DNA from: Rhizobium herbae
Lineage (GTDB): Bacteria; Pseudomonadota; Alphaproteobacteria; Rhizobiales; Rhizobiaceae
Reading direction: 5' to 3'
Assembly (NCBI RefSeq): GCF_017873135.1
Contig: NZ_JAGGJV010000008.1
Coordinates: 62,001 to 126,000, forward strand
Length of the DNA: 64,000 bases
Shown here in pieces: positions 36,533-45,476 of this stretch. Both the position numbers and the translations under genes were made by a program. How positions within the stretch are numbered: position 1 is the stretch's first letter; each line of letters starts with the position of its first letter. The notes under the pieces were generated by a model. That model was not told where the DNA came from. It made no database searches and saw only the letters and a list, made by a program, of their open reading frames with translations.

Positions 36533-37564
36533 CTAAACGTCGAGCAGGCCAAGCCGTATCAAGCTCTCGGCGGCGGCGGCAATTGCCTCTTCCCTCGACC
36601 GGGGAGACCAACCCAACAGGCGCTCGGCTTTCCTGCCTGTCGCATTCATATCGTAGTTCAGCAGCGGCACGACCCCCTTCAGCTGTGGGTTCGTTTCGCC
36701 GGCGATCCGTACCTGCTCGTCAGACCATACCTCCGTTGGCACTTTTCCGGCCTTCTCGCCGAAACGGTGCCGCAGCAGTTCCGCAACTTCGATCATCCAC
36801 ATGCTCTCGCCGACTGTGGCAAGAAACCGTTCGCCCTTGGCGGCGGGGTCGGTCATGGCGCGAAGATGCAGGTCTGCAACGTCCCGCACGTCCACGCAGC
36901 AGGAATTGACATTCAGGCATCCCGGCTGTCCGTTGAGCATATTGGTGATCAACCTGATGGAATGGGAATAGTCTGCCCCCAGAACAGGTCCATAGACGGC
37001 AACAGGGTTGATTGCCGTGAGTTCCAGCCCTCTGCCTTCCCGAGCGATGAAGTCCCAGGCGGCACGTTCCGAGAGGGTTTTCGACTTCTGGTAGGGTGCA
37101 ACATTGTCGTTCAGGTCGCTCCAGTCGGTTTCATCGAACGGCCTGCGATAATCGGGCTTATGTCCAACCCCGATCGCGCCGAAAGCCGACGTCAGCACGA
37201 CACGCCTGACCCCGGCGTCACGAGCCGCCCGCAGCACTCTGAGGTTTCCATTTACGGCAGGCTCTATCCAGTCTTCCGCGCGGGTCTGGTCGCCGGACGG
37301 GGTCGGGGAAGCACCGTGCATGACATAAGCGCACTCCGCGACAGCGTCCGGCCATCCGAGATCGTCGGTGAGATTGGTAACGACGAACGAAAGACGATCG
37401 CCGGCATCCACGCCACCCACCTTGAGGTAATCCCGCACCTCGGCTTGCCGCTCGAGGGAACGAACTGTCGTGCGCACCCGATAGCCTGCTTTCAGCAGCG
37501 CCAGCATGCAATATTGCGCAATGAATCCGGTGCCGCCGGTTACAAGTACAAGGTCATTGGTCAT
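36533..37564 (-). CDS. NAD-dependent epimerase/reductase (dihydroflavonol-4-reductase-like extended SDR)
   Basis: The 343-residue product has the extended SDR cofactor motif TGGTGFIA (9-16), an MHGASPTPSGD segment in place of the usual VAT motif, and catalytic YxxxK in PYQKSKTLSE, typical of the DFR/aldehyde reductase subgroup. The ATG at 37564 has GAGG six bases upstream. It is divergent from an AraC regulator gene, which probably controls it. The substrate is unknown, perhaps an aldehyde or ketone. Confidence 0.88.
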   Translation of the reverse strand: MTNDLVLVTGGTGFIAQYCMLALLKAGYRVRTTVRSLERQAEVRDYLKVGGVDAGDRLSFVVTNLTDDLGWPDAVAECAYVMHGASPTPSGDQTRAEDWIEPAVNGNLRVLRAARDAGVRRVVLTSAFGAIGVGHKPDYRRPFDETDWSDLNDNVAPYQKSKTLSERAAWDFIAREGRGLELTAINPVAVYGPVLGADYSHSIRLITNMLNGQPGCLNVNSCCVDVRDVADLHLRAMTDPAAKGERFLATVGESMWMIEVAELLRHRFGEKAGKVPTEVWSDEQVRIAGETNPQLKGVVPLLNYDMNATGRKAERLLGWSPRSREEAIAAAAESLIRLGLLDV

Positions 37565-37689
37565 GTCATACCTCAGAGATATTGAATTCATGCCGCATTG
37601 ATAGCGGCTGGTGGGTGCCTTGAAGGTAGGATGAGATTTTCGCACGGTGAATGCTTGAAAGTACGGTTTGCTTGCGCGATAGTACGAGA
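37565..37689. promoter_or_regulatory. Divergent control region SDR/AraC with AGTACG direct repeats
   Basis: In this 125-base spacer AGTACG occurs at 37660-37665 and again at 37681-37686, with a 21-base period (two helical turns), which is the geometry expected for AraC-type binding sites. If the regulator starts at 37651 instead of 37690 the repeats would lie inside its coding sequence. Confidence 0.4.
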
Positions 37690-38670
37690 ATGCAAGTTGA
37701 CCCCTTCTCTGACGTACTCACACTCACAAACGCAGAGGCCGTCGTTACAGGTGGTTTCACCGCCGGCGGTCCGTGGGCAATCCGTTTCCCGGCACGCGAA
37801 AAGATCAAGTTTTTCGCAGTCGTGAAGGGACGTTGCTGGGTCAGTCTCGATGGAGAGCCGGAGCCCGCGCTGTTCGAAACCGGCGACATCGGACTGTTGT
37901 CTGTTCCGCGAGGTTTCGTCCTTTCCAGCGATCCGAGTGTCGAGCCCGTCGGGGCGATGGAACTGTTCTCCGGCGCGGGCCGGACGATGGCGACAATCGG
38001 CGACGGCAACGACTTCGCGCATATCGGCGGACATGTTCTTCTCGACCCGATCCGAGGCAGGTTGTTCGCAGATATATTGCCCCAATGGATTCATGCGCGG
38101 GCGGCATCGTCTCATGCGGTGGTATTCCGATGGCTTCTCGACCGGTTGATAGACGAAAGAGACGAAGATCAGCCGGGTGCTCGGCTTGCAGCGGCACAGT
38201 TGACACAACTGCTCTTCATCCAAATCCTTCGCTCATACATCGACACGGCTAGCCGCATGCCCGCCGGCTGGCTACGGGCGCTTGCCGACCCAAGGATCGC
38301 GCCCGCACTCCGCCTGATGCATGGCGACCCTGCTCGGTCCTGGCATCTGGAGGAACTCGCTAAAGCATGCGCCATGTCGCGGACATCGTTCGCGTTCCAC
38401 TTTAGGACTGTCGCAGGTGTCGCCCCGCTGACCTATCTGGCCGAGTGGCGTATGCACCTTGCTGAGCGCGCACTGCGAAATGAGAAGACACCTGTAGCGG
38501 TCGTCGCCCGATCGCTTGGCTATACGTCCGAGAGCGCTTTCAGCAATGCATTCAAACGCATCAAGGGCAGCTCTCCAACGGCATATCGGGGTATCCTCTA
38601 TGCTTCGAAAGAGATTGCTTCGACAGAGCCGCTTTCGAACGATGTCAGGGATACGACTTCGGAAATGTGA
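37690..38670 (+). CDS. AraC family regulator with cupin_6 sensor domain
   Basis: The 326-residue product has the cupin_6 N-terminal domain (DPFSDVLTLTNAE, then IRFPAREKIKFFAVVKGRCW) and a C-terminal AraC double helix-turn-helix (about 225-315: WHLEELAKACAMSRTSFAFH, then VAVVARSLGYTSESAFSNAF and KRIKGSSPTAYR). The family usually starts M-x-DPLSDVL, which favours ATG 37690 over ATG 37651. It is divergent from the reductase gene, the common arrangement for a local activator. Confidence 0.9.
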   Translation: MQVDPFSDVLTLTNAEAVVTGGFTAGGPWAIRFPAREKIKFFAVVKGRCWVSLDGEPEPALFETGDIGLLSVPRGFVLSSDPSVEPVGAMELFSGAGRTMATIGDGNDFAHIGGHVLLDPIRGRLFADILPQWIHARAASSHAVVFRWLLDRLIDERDEDQPGARLAAAQLTQLLFIQILRSYIDTASRMPAGWLRALADPRIAPALRLMHGDPARSWHLEELAKACAMSRTSFAFHFRTVAGVAPLTYLAEWRMHLAERALRNEKTPVAVVARSLGYTSESAFSNAFKRIKGSSPTAYRGILYASKEIASTEPLSNDVRDTTSEM

Positions 38671-38787
38671 TCAATTTTTTTGGGCGAGTTTCCGCAGCGG
38701 TTGTCGCGATGCCGTACGGCTCATGCGCCAGACTACATTCTTCAGGCTCGTAGATGACCGCTTGTGGCGCACCCCACCCCCACTCCC

Positions 38788-39831
38788 TCAAATCGGCGCC
38801 GGAAACTCCCGGTGCAGCCGTGCGATCCCCTGCATCACCTCGGCTGACAGAACCACATCCTTCGCCCCGATATCCGTCTTCAGCTGGTCCATGCTGGTCG
38901 CGCCGATGATCACCGAAGTCATGAAGGGGCGGGTGAGGCTGAAGGCGAGCTGCATCTGGGCGAGGTTGAGGTTGTGGGTCTTGGCGAGTTCGGCGTAGGC
39001 GGCGACGGCGGCGTTCTGGAACTCGGTGTAGCGGCCGCCGAGGTCGCCGTTGATCGAGAGGCGGGAGCCTTCGGGACGGGCGCCGTTCAGGTATTTGCCG
39101 GTCATCAGGCCGGCGGCGAGCGGCGAATAGGCGAGCAGGCCGACATTCTCGTGGTGGCTGACTTCGGAAAGATCAAGGTCGAAGCTGCGGTAGAGGAAGT
39201 TGTATTCGTTTTGCAGCGAGGCGATGCGCGGCAGGCCGTGTTTTTCGGCGAGATCGAGCAGCTTCATCGTGCCCCAGGCGGTCTCGTTCGACAGGCCGAT
39301 GGCGCGGACCTTGCCTTCCTTGACGAAGGCGCCGAGCGTTTCGAGGATGGCGTGCAGGTCTTCGAGCGTCGCCGGCGTATCCTGATGCGAGGGATCGTAG
39401 GTCCAGGCCTGGCGGAAATGATAATGGCCGCGGTTCGGCCAGTGCATCTGGTAGAGATCGATATGATCGGTCTGCAGCCGCTTCAGGCTGATCTCCAGCG
39501 CCTCGCGCATGGTTTTCGGGCCGGCAGGCGTGCCATTGCGGATATAGGGGCGGCCGGGGCCGGCGACCTTGGTGGCGACGACGATGTCGCTCCGCTTGCC
39601 GCTCTTCTTCAGCCAGGTGCCGATATAGTCTTCAGTGAGCCCCATGGTTTCGGGGCCGGCGGGCGTGACGGGGTAGAGCTCGGCGGTATCGAAGAAGTTG
39701 ATGCCCTGGTCTACGGCATAGTCCATCTGTTGATGGGCTTCCGCCTCGCTGTTCTGGGTGCCCCAGGTCATGGTGCCCAGGCAGATGTGCGAAACCTTGA
39801 TGCCGGTGCGGCCGAGTGTGTTGTAGCGCAT
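38788..39831 (-). CDS. Tas-like NADP(H)-dependent aldo/keto reductase
   Basis: The 347-residue product follows E. coli Tas closely in wording and length: LGLGTMTWG-type start (ICLGTMTWGTQNSEAEAHQQ), DTAELYPV with catalytic Tyr, GPGRPY, SLKRLQTDHIDLYQMHWP, and TGKYLNGARPEG. It would reduce small aldehydes or ketones in the cytoplasm. ATG 39831 has GAGG upstream; an in-frame start 120 bases earlier gives an atypical leader. It lies between the AraC regulator and fabD, on the opposite strand to both. Confidence 0.92.
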   Translation of the reverse strand: MRYNTLGRTGIKVSHICLGTMTWGTQNSEAEAHQQMDYAVDQGINFFDTAELYPVTPAGPETMGLTEDYIGTWLKKSGKRSDIVVATKVAGPGRPYIRNGTPAGPKTMREALEISLKRLQTDHIDLYQMHWPNRGHYHFRQAWTYDPSHQDTPATLEDLHAILETLGAFVKEGKVRAIGLSNETAWGTMKLLDLAEKHGLPRIASLQNEYNFLYRSFDLDLSEVSHHENVGLLAYSPLAAGLMTGKYLNGARPEGSRLSINGDLGGRYTEFQNAAVAAYAELAKTHNLNLAQMQLAFSLTRPFMTSVIIGATSMDQLKTDIGAKDVVLSAEVMQGIARLHREFPAPI

Positions 39832-40051
39832 GGGAGGTGCCTCGATCTTCGTTCGGCGGCGAATGTAGTGGCTGTTTGCTGCGGCGCAAGAGAAAAGCGA
39901 ATGCCGTGCACAGGCGGGGCTTCGGCCGCGCAAAGCTTGACTCCGCCTCAAGGAATGTGAATGGAGAGGAAAAAGCCGGTTAATGCCTTATGTTTGCCGG
40001 CAATGGGTTGGAATGAAACGGCGCGGCGCGCGCAGGACGAGGACGGACCTC

Positions 40052-40996
40052 ATGGCAATCGCATTCACATTTCCAGGACAGGGCAGCCAGGCGCTCGGCA
40101 TGGGCAAGGATCTGGCCGACGCCTTTCCGGAGGCAGCAAGCGTCTTTGCCGAGGTCGACGAGGCGCTCGGCGAAAAGCTCTCCGACATCATGTGGAATGG
40201 CCCGGAGGAAACGCTGACGCTGACGGCCAACGCCCAGCCGGCGCTGATGGCGGTATCGATCGCGGCACTCCGGGTGCTGGAGGCCAGGGGGCTCGACCTG
40301 AAATCGAAGGTTGCCTACGTGGCCGGCCATTCGCTCGGCGAATATTCGGCGCTCTGTGCCGCCGGCACGTTTTCGCTGGCCGATACGGCGCGGCTGCTGC
40401 GCATCCGCGGCAATGCCATGCAGGCGGCGGTTCCGGTCGGCAAGGGCGCGATGGCGGCGATCATCGGGCTGGAGCATGGCGATGTGCAGTCCATCTGCGA
40501 TGGTGTCGGCGAGGTCGGCTCCTGCCAGATCGCCAACGACAATGGCGGCGGCCAGCTGGTGATATCCGGCGAAAAAGCGGCGGTCGAGAAGGCTGCGGCT
40601 TTGGCAACGGAGAAGGGCGCCAAGCGCGCCATCCTTTTGCCGGTCTCGGCTCCCTTCCATTCGACGCTGATGGCGCCGGCAGCCGACGCCATGCGGGAGG
40701 CGCTTTCGACTGTTGCGAAGAGCAATCCGGTCGTGCCGCTGATCGCCAATGTACGCGCGGCTCCGGTGAGCGATGCAAACGAGATCGCCGGCCTGCTGGT
40801 CGAACAGGTCACCGGCCAGGTCCGCTGGCGCGAGACCGTCGAATGGTTTGCCGCAAACGATGTGACGACGCTGTACGAGATCGGCTCCGGCAAGGTGCTG
40901 ACCGGTCTTGCGCGCCGCATCGACAAGACAGTGACGGGTATCGCCGTCAATTCTCCCGCCGATATCGAGACGGCGCTTCAAACTCTGCTCGCCTGA
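40052..40996 (+). CDS. fabD: Malonyl-CoA--acyl carrier protein transacylase
   Basis: FabD loads malonate onto ACP for fatty-acid synthesis. The 314-residue product has FPGQGSQ (7-13), the nucleophile elbow GHSLGEYSAL with Ser94, and the catalytic His in VSAPFHSTLM. ATG 40052 gives the usual length; the open frame upstream is not conserved in character. It starts the fab cluster and is followed 40 bases later by fabG. Confidence 0.96.
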   Translation: MAIAFTFPGQGSQALGMGKDLADAFPEAASVFAEVDEALGEKLSDIMWNGPEETLTLTANAQPALMAVSIAALRVLEARGLDLKSKVAYVAGHSLGEYSALCAAGTFSLADTARLLRIRGNAMQAAVPVGKGAMAAIIGLEHGDVQSICDGVGEVGSCQIANDNGGGQLVISGEKAAVEKAAALATEKGAKRAILLPVSAPFHSTLMAPAADAMREALSTVAKSNPVVPLIANVRAAPVSDANEIAGLLVEQVTGQVRWRETVEWFAANDVTTLYEIGSGKVLTGLARRIDKTVTGIAVNSPADIETALQTLLA

Positions 40997-41036
40997 GCCG
41001 AAATCTATTGAGCTGAAACCTATAAGGATCAAAACC

Positions 41037-41774
41037 ATGTTCGATCTGTCTGGCCGCAAGGCTCTCGTTACCGGCGCATCCGGCGGCATCGGCGAAGAGA
41101 TCGCCCGCATCCTGCATGCCCAGGGCGCCACCGTCGGCCTGCACGGCACCCGCGTCGAAAAGCTCGAAGAGCTTGGCAATGCGCTCGGCGAGCGCGTCCA
41201 TCTGTTCCCGGCAAACCTGGCCGATCGTGCCGCCGTCAAGGCGCTCGGCGAAAAGGCTGAAAGCGAACTCGGCGGCGTCGATATCCTCGTCAACAATGCC
41301 GGGATCACCAAGGACGGCCTGTTCGTGCGCATGAGCGACGAGGACTGGGACGCGGTTCTGGAAGTCAATCTCACCTCGGTTTTCCGGCTGACCCGCGAGC
41401 TGACCCATCCGATGATGCGCCGCCGCCATGGCCGCATCATCAACATCACCTCGATCGTCGGCGTCACCGGCAATCCGGGCCAGGCCAACTATTGCGCCTC
41501 GAAGGCCGGCATGATCGGCTTTTCCAAGTCGCTCGCCCAGGAGATCGCCACGCGCAACGTCACGGTCAACTGCGTCGCGCCGGGCTTCATCGAAAGCGCC
41601 ATGACCGGCAAGCTCAACGACAAGCAGAAGGACGCCATCATGGGCGCCATCCCGATGAAGCGGATGGGAACGGGCGGCGAAGTCGCTTCCGCGGTTGCCT
41701 ATCTGGCGTCCAACGAGGCCGGTTACGTCACCGGTCAGACCATCCATGTCAACGGCGGCATGGCGATGATCTGA
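41037..41774 (+). CDS. fabG: 3-oxoacyl-ACP reductase
   Basis: This NADPH-dependent reductase acts in the elongation cycle. The 245-residue SDR has TGASGGIG (12-19), NNAGIT, the active-site Ser in INITSIVG and Tyr152/Lys156 in NYCASK. AAGGA precedes the ATG. It is co-transcribed with fabD. Confidence 0.96.
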   Translation: MFDLSGRKALVTGASGGIGEEIARILHAQGATVGLHGTRVEKLEELGNALGERVHLFPANLADRAAVKALGEKAESELGGVDILVNNAGITKDGLFVRMSDEDWDAVLEVNLTSVFRLTRELTHPMMRRRHGRIINITSIVGVTGNPGQANYCASKAGMIGFSKSLAQEIATRNVTVNCVAPGFIESAMTGKLNDKQKDAIMGAIPMKRMGTGGEVASAVAYLASNEAGYVTGQTIHVNGGMAMI

Positions 41775-42100
41775 TCGTGGGTCGGGGCCGGGCAAAGGCC
41801 TGTACGCCCACGATTTCCGTCGAATGCCGGACATGGGGTGCAAATACCGGGAATTGCATGTTGAGCAAGCCAAGCTCGGCCATTTTCGGACTTTGCGACA
41901 GACATAAACCGTGTTAAGCGGGCCATGACTGTGCGCAGTCGATCGGAAGATACGCGGCAAACGCCAGGCTTTGGCGGGCGTGAATTGCCCTCTTGCGGTT
42001 GAAGGAATTGCCGGGCGGATCGTCTTGATCTACCAGGCGTTAATAAGGTACCGATGTCAGAACGGCATCGTTGAGAAAAACAAAGGTCGAGGAATCCGAC
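41775..42100. other. Intergenic region between fabG and acpP
   Basis: These 326 bases hold no supportable gene. The length and the AT-rich stretch near 42020-42060 (GGCGTTAATAAGG) suggest a separate promoter for acpP, in keeping with the very high ACP level cells need. I could not assign -35 and -10 boxes with confidence. Confidence 0.5.
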
Positions 42101-42337
42101 ATGAGCGACGTAGCAGAACGCGTAAAGAAAATTGTTATTGATCATCTTGGCGTCGACGCCGAAAAGGTTACGGAAGGCGCAAGCTTTATCGACGACCTGG
42201 GCGCGGACTCGCTCGACACCGTCGAACTGGTCATGGCATTCGAAGAAGAGTTCGGCGTCGAAATCCCCGACGATGCAGCAGATTCGATCCTGACTGTCGG
42301 CGACGCCGTCAAGTTCATCGAAAAGGCACAGGCCTGA
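42101..42337 (+). CDS. acpP: Acyl carrier protein
   Basis: The 78-residue acidic protein carries the growing fatty acyl chain on a 4'-phosphopantetheine attached to Ser37 in [13 protein letters not shown] 42101 with GAGGA upstream gives the standard length; an in-frame start at 42071 would add ten residues that are not typical. A terminator follows at 42353. Confidence 0.97.
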   Translation: MSDVAERVKKIVIDHLGVDAEKVTEGASFIDDLGADSLDTVELVMAFEEEFGVEIPDDAADSILTVGDAVKFIEKAQA

Positions 42338-42352
42338 TATCAGGCGGTGTTC

Positions 42353-42380
42353 GGGCGGGGCGCATTGCGGCCCGCCTTTC
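42353..42380 (+). terminator. Terminator after acpP
   Basis: A GC-rich stem of GGCGGGGCGC with GCGGCCCGCC (one mismatch) is followed by TTTCGT. It would end the short acpP message and leave fabF under its own promoter in the 180 bases that follow. Confidence 0.65.
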
Positions 42381-42559
42381 GTCCCTTCCCGGGACTGGGC
42401 TCCCCGTTTCGGGAGCAACAAGCGTGATCGAGGAAAGCCTGCTGGCTTCCGTACCTGAGATCACGTGATATCGCATCACGGAAATGGATGTGCGGATCCG
42501 GTTTTTAGCTTGAGGTCCGGTCCGGTTCTGGAATTAACTGGCAGGGTGGATCACGGGTT

Positions 42560-43819
42560 ATGAGACGTGTCGTTATCACCGGTACCGGCATGGTATCTCC
42601 CTTGGGTTGCGGAACCGAGCTCACTTGGTCGCGGCTCATCGCCGGAGACAATGCCGCCCGCAAGGTTACCGAATTCGAAGTCGACGACCTGCCTGCGAAG
42701 ATCGCCTGCCGCCTGCCGTTCGGTGATGGCACCAATGGCACCTTCAATCCTGACAACTGGATGGAGCTGAAGGAACAGCGCAAGGTCGACAGCTTCATCA
42801 TCTATGCGATGGCCGCCGCCGACATGGCGCTTGCCGATGCCGGGTGGCATCCGAAGACCGACGAGGACCAGATCGCCACCGGCGTGATGATCGGCTCGGG
42901 CATCGGCGGCCTCGAAGGCATCGTCGAAGGCGGCATCACGCTGCGCGACCGGGGCCCCCGCCGGGTCTCCCCGTTCTTCATTCCGGGCCGCCTGATCAAC
43001 CTTGCCTCCGGCCAGGTGTCGATCCGCCACAAGCTGCGCGGCCCCAATCATTCCGTCGTCACCGCCTGTTCGACCGGCGCCCACGCCATCGGCGACGCAA
43101 GCCGCTTCATCGCCATGGGCGATGCCGACGTGATGGTGGCCGGCGGCACGGAATCGCCGATCTCGCGCATTGCCCTTGCCGGCTTTGCCGCCTGCAAGGC
43201 ACTGTCGACACAGCACAACGACGATCCGACCAAGGCATCGCGCCCTTACGACAAGGACCGCGACGGCTTCGTCATGGGCGAGGGCGCCGGCATCGTCGTT
43301 CTCGAAGAACTCGAACATGCCAAGGCGCGTGGCGCCAAGATCTATGCCGAAGTCGTCGGCTACGGCCTGTCCGGCGACGCCTACCACATCACGGCACCTG
43401 CAGAAGATGGCGACGGCGCCTATCGCTGCATGCAGATGGCGCTGAAGCGCGCCGGCCTGACGGCTGCCGATGTCGATTACGTCAACGCCCACGGCACGTC
43501 GACCATGGCCGACACGATCGAACTCGGCGCGGTCGAGCGGGTGATGGGCGAGCATGCGGGCAAGGTCTCGATGTCTTCGACGAAATCGGCGATCGGCCAC
43601 CTGCTCGGTGCTGCCGGTGCCGTGGAGGCGATCTTCTGCGCGCTGGCGATCCGCGACAATGTCGCCCCGCCGACGCTCAATCTCGACAATCCCTCGGTCG
43701 AAACCAAGATCGATCTGGTGCCGCATGTCGCGCGCAAGCGCGAGATCAATGTGGCCCTGTCGAATTCCTTCGGCTTCGGCGGCACGAACGCATCCCTCGT
43801 TCTGCGCCGTTATGCCTGA
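42560..43819 (+). CDS. fabF: Beta-ketoacyl-ACP synthase II
   Basis: FabF condenses malonyl-ACP with acyl-ACP. The 419-residue thiolase-fold enzyme has the nucleophile Cys170 in VTACSTGAHAIGDA and the two histidines in NAHGTST and GHLLGAAGA. Length and motif order are standard. It ends at a terminator (43891). Confidence 0.97.
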   Translation: MRRVVITGTGMVSPLGCGTELTWSRLIAGDNAARKVTEFEVDDLPAKIACRLPFGDGTNGTFNPDNWMELKEQRKVDSFIIYAMAAADMALADAGWHPKTDEDQIATGVMIGSGIGGLEGIVEGGITLRDRGPRRVSPFFIPGRLINLASGQVSIRHKLRGPNHSVVTACSTGAHAIGDASRFIAMGDADVMVAGGTESPISRIALAGFAACKALSTQHNDDPTKASRPYDKDRDGFVMGEGAGIVVLEELEHAKARGAKIYAEVVGYGLSGDAYHITAPAEDGDGAYRCMQMALKRAGLTAADVDYVNAHGTSTMADTIELGAVERVMGEHAGKVSMSSTKSAIGHLLGAAGAVEAIFCALAIRDNVAPPTLNLDNPSVETKIDLVPHVARKREINVALSNSFGFGGTNASLVLRRYA

Positions 43820-43890
43820 TGCCGAAAAAGGCGGACCTGCCGGGTGGCGGTCCGCGACGTGCGCTGCCGTCGAGCGGCGCTGTCTCTAAA

Positions 43891-43920
43891 CACGATAATT
43901 CCTCCCGTTATCGTGCTTTT
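43891..43920 (+). terminator. Intrinsic terminator after fabF
   Basis: CACGATAA (43891-43898) and TTATCGTG (43908-43915) form an 8-bp stem with a 9-base loop followed by CTTTT. Confidence 0.85.
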
Positions 43921-44065
43921 GCCGCATTGCTCAGTTCAAACGTGCGATACGGGCGATTGTGACTGAGGCTGGCGAAGCGACGCTGGTCTGCCGGACATGC
44001 TGACACAAGGCCAAGGGATTACGGTCGCTACAATCGCGTTGAGATGATTCTCTTTCCTGTTTCTC

Positions 44066-44115
44066 TTCTGGAGTTCGCATCAGGGATTGAGACGTGCATG
44101 ATGCGAACTCCAGAA
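44066..44115. promoter_or_regulatory. Perfect 17-bp inverted repeat in the mltG leader
   Basis: TTCTGGAGTTCGCATCA (44066-44082) is the exact reverse complement of 44099-44115, with a 16-base loop. The right arm ends two bases before the mltG ribosome binding site (AGGA, 44118-44121). As RNA it would be a stable stem next to the start site; as DNA it could bind a dimeric regulator. It has no T tract, so it is not a simple terminator. Confidence 0.75.
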
Positions 44116-44126
44116 CCAGGACGCCA

Positions 44127-45308
44127 GTGAACGACGCAAACGAAAATAGCCCAGCGCCTTTCGGCCGCAACGAGGCAGGCAGCAACGGCCCGATCATTCC
44201 GAAATCGGCGAGCGAAGCCCTTCGTCCGGAAAAAGTGCCGCAGCCGCCGAAGCGGTCGCGCAAGGCGAAAAGCCAGGTCGTTATCTTTCTGAATTTCGTG
44301 ATGACCGTCATCGTCTGCCTGACGATTGCCGCTGCCGGTACGGTCTACTACGCCATGACAGCCTATGAGGCTCAGGGCCCGCTGACGGCCAACAGCAATT
44401 TCATCGTGCGCAACGGTGCAAGCATCAAGGAAATTTCCGGCAGCCTCGAGCGCAACAATATCGTCTCCGACGGCCGGGTCTTCCGCTTCATGTCGGAAGC
44501 CTACCTGGAAGGCAACGATACGCTGAAGGCCGGCGAATACGAGATCAAGGCCGGCTCTTCCATGCAGGAGATCATGCAGCTCCTGAAGTCGGGTAAATCC
44601 ATTCTCTATTCCGTGTCGCTGCCTGAAGGCCTGACGGTCAAGCAGATGTTTTCGAGACTGAGCACCGATCCCGTGCTGGAAGGCAATCTTCCAGCAGAAC
44701 TGCCAGCCGAGGGCACGTTGCGTCCCGATACCTACAAGTTCTCGCGTGGCACCAAGCGCGCCGAAATCGTCGCGCAGATGGCGGCGGCGCAGAAAAGCCT
44801 CGTGGATCAGATCTGGGACCGGCGCGATCCGGACCTGCCGATCTCCAGCCGCGAGGAATTCGTCACCCTGGCGTCGATCGTCGAGAAGGAGACCGGCATT
44901 GCCGACGAGCGCTCGCGGGTCGCTTCCGTCTTCATCAACCGCCTGGAAAAAGGCATGCGGCTGCAATCCGACCCGACGATCATCTACGGCATCTTCGGTG
45001 GTGACGGAAAGCCGGCCGACCGGCCGATCCTGAAGTCGGATCTCGACAAGCAGACGCCCTACAACACCTACCTGATCAAGGGCCTGCCACCGACGCCGAT
45101 CGCCAATCCGGGCAGGGCGGCGCTTGAGGCGGTCGCCAACCCGTCGCGGACGTCGGATCTCTATTTCGTGGCCGATGGCACCGGTGGGCATGTGTTCGCC
45201 GCGACCCTCGACGAGCACAACAACAACGTCAAGCGGTGGCGCAAGCTTGAGGCTGAAAAGGCCGCCGCCGCTGCGAAAGCGGCAGAGCCAGAGCCAGCCC
45301 AGGAATAA
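44127..45308 (+). CDS. mltG: Endolytic murein transglycosylase MltG
   Basis: MltG cuts nascent glycan strands in the periplasm and helps set their length. The 393-residue product has a Pro-rich cytoplasmic N-terminus, one membrane helix (about 51-74), a LysM-like subdomain and the YceG catalytic domain with LASIVEKETG (Glu253/Glu255 region). I use GTG 44127 with AGGA five bases upstream; an earlier in-frame GTG at 44094 lies in the loop of the inverted repeat and would be translated through its right arm. Confidence 0.92.
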   Translation: MNDANENSPAPFGRNEAGSNGPIIPKSASEALRPEKVPQPPKRSRKAKSQVVIFLNFVMTVIVCLTIAAAGTVYYAMTAYEAQGPLTANSNFIVRNGASIKEISGSLERNNIVSDGRVFRFMSEAYLEGNDTLKAGEYEIKAGSSMQEIMQLLKSGKSILYSVSLPEGLTVKQMFSRLSTDPVLEGNLPAELPAEGTLRPDTYKFSRGTKRAEIVAQMAAAQKSLVDQIWDRRDPDLPISSREEFVTLASIVEKETGIADERSRVASVFINRLEKGMRLQSDPTIIYGIFGGDGKPADRPILKSDLDKQTPYNTYLIKGLPPTPIANPGRAALEAVANPSRTSDLYFVADGTGGHVFAATLDEHNNNVKRWRKLEAEKAAAAAKAAEPEPAQE

Positions 45309-45342
45309 TCCGCCCGATATCTGCAATTACGCTTGTGGATGA

Positions 45343-45391
45343 TACGGCTCCGGTGCGCTTGACCCTTGCGGTCGACCGTGCCGGAGCCGTA
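45343..45391 (+). terminator. Large hairpin after mltG
   Basis: TACGGCTCCGG pairs with CCGGAGCCGTA at the outer ends, with an inner GACC/GGTC helix, making an imperfect palindrome of 49 bases. There is no T run, so it may be a Rho-assisted terminator or an mRNA-stabilising structure. Confidence 0.6.
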
Positions 45392-45476
45392 CACATTCAT
45401 GCATCAATTCAAAGTTCTGCAGCCTCTTTGCCCGCCGGTTGGCGCGCGGATGTTGTAGGGGCCGGAGGAGAAAGTG

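Larger units (their letters stand above)
43820..44126. other. Intergenic region between fabF and mltG
   Basis: About 307 bases containing the fabF terminator (43891-43920) and, at the far end, a long perfect inverted repeat (44066-44115). The segment between should contain the mltG promoter; no coding gene is supported. Confidence 0.6.

Noticed and set aside
36404..37585. A 393-codon open frame antisense to the DFR-like reductase
   Set aside because: The minus-strand reductase has a good ribosome binding site and complete SDR motifs; the plus-strand frame has none.
44066..44115. Insertion-sequence terminal repeats
   Set aside because: The arms are only 16 bases apart, leaving no room for a mobile core; a hairpin or operator is more sensible.
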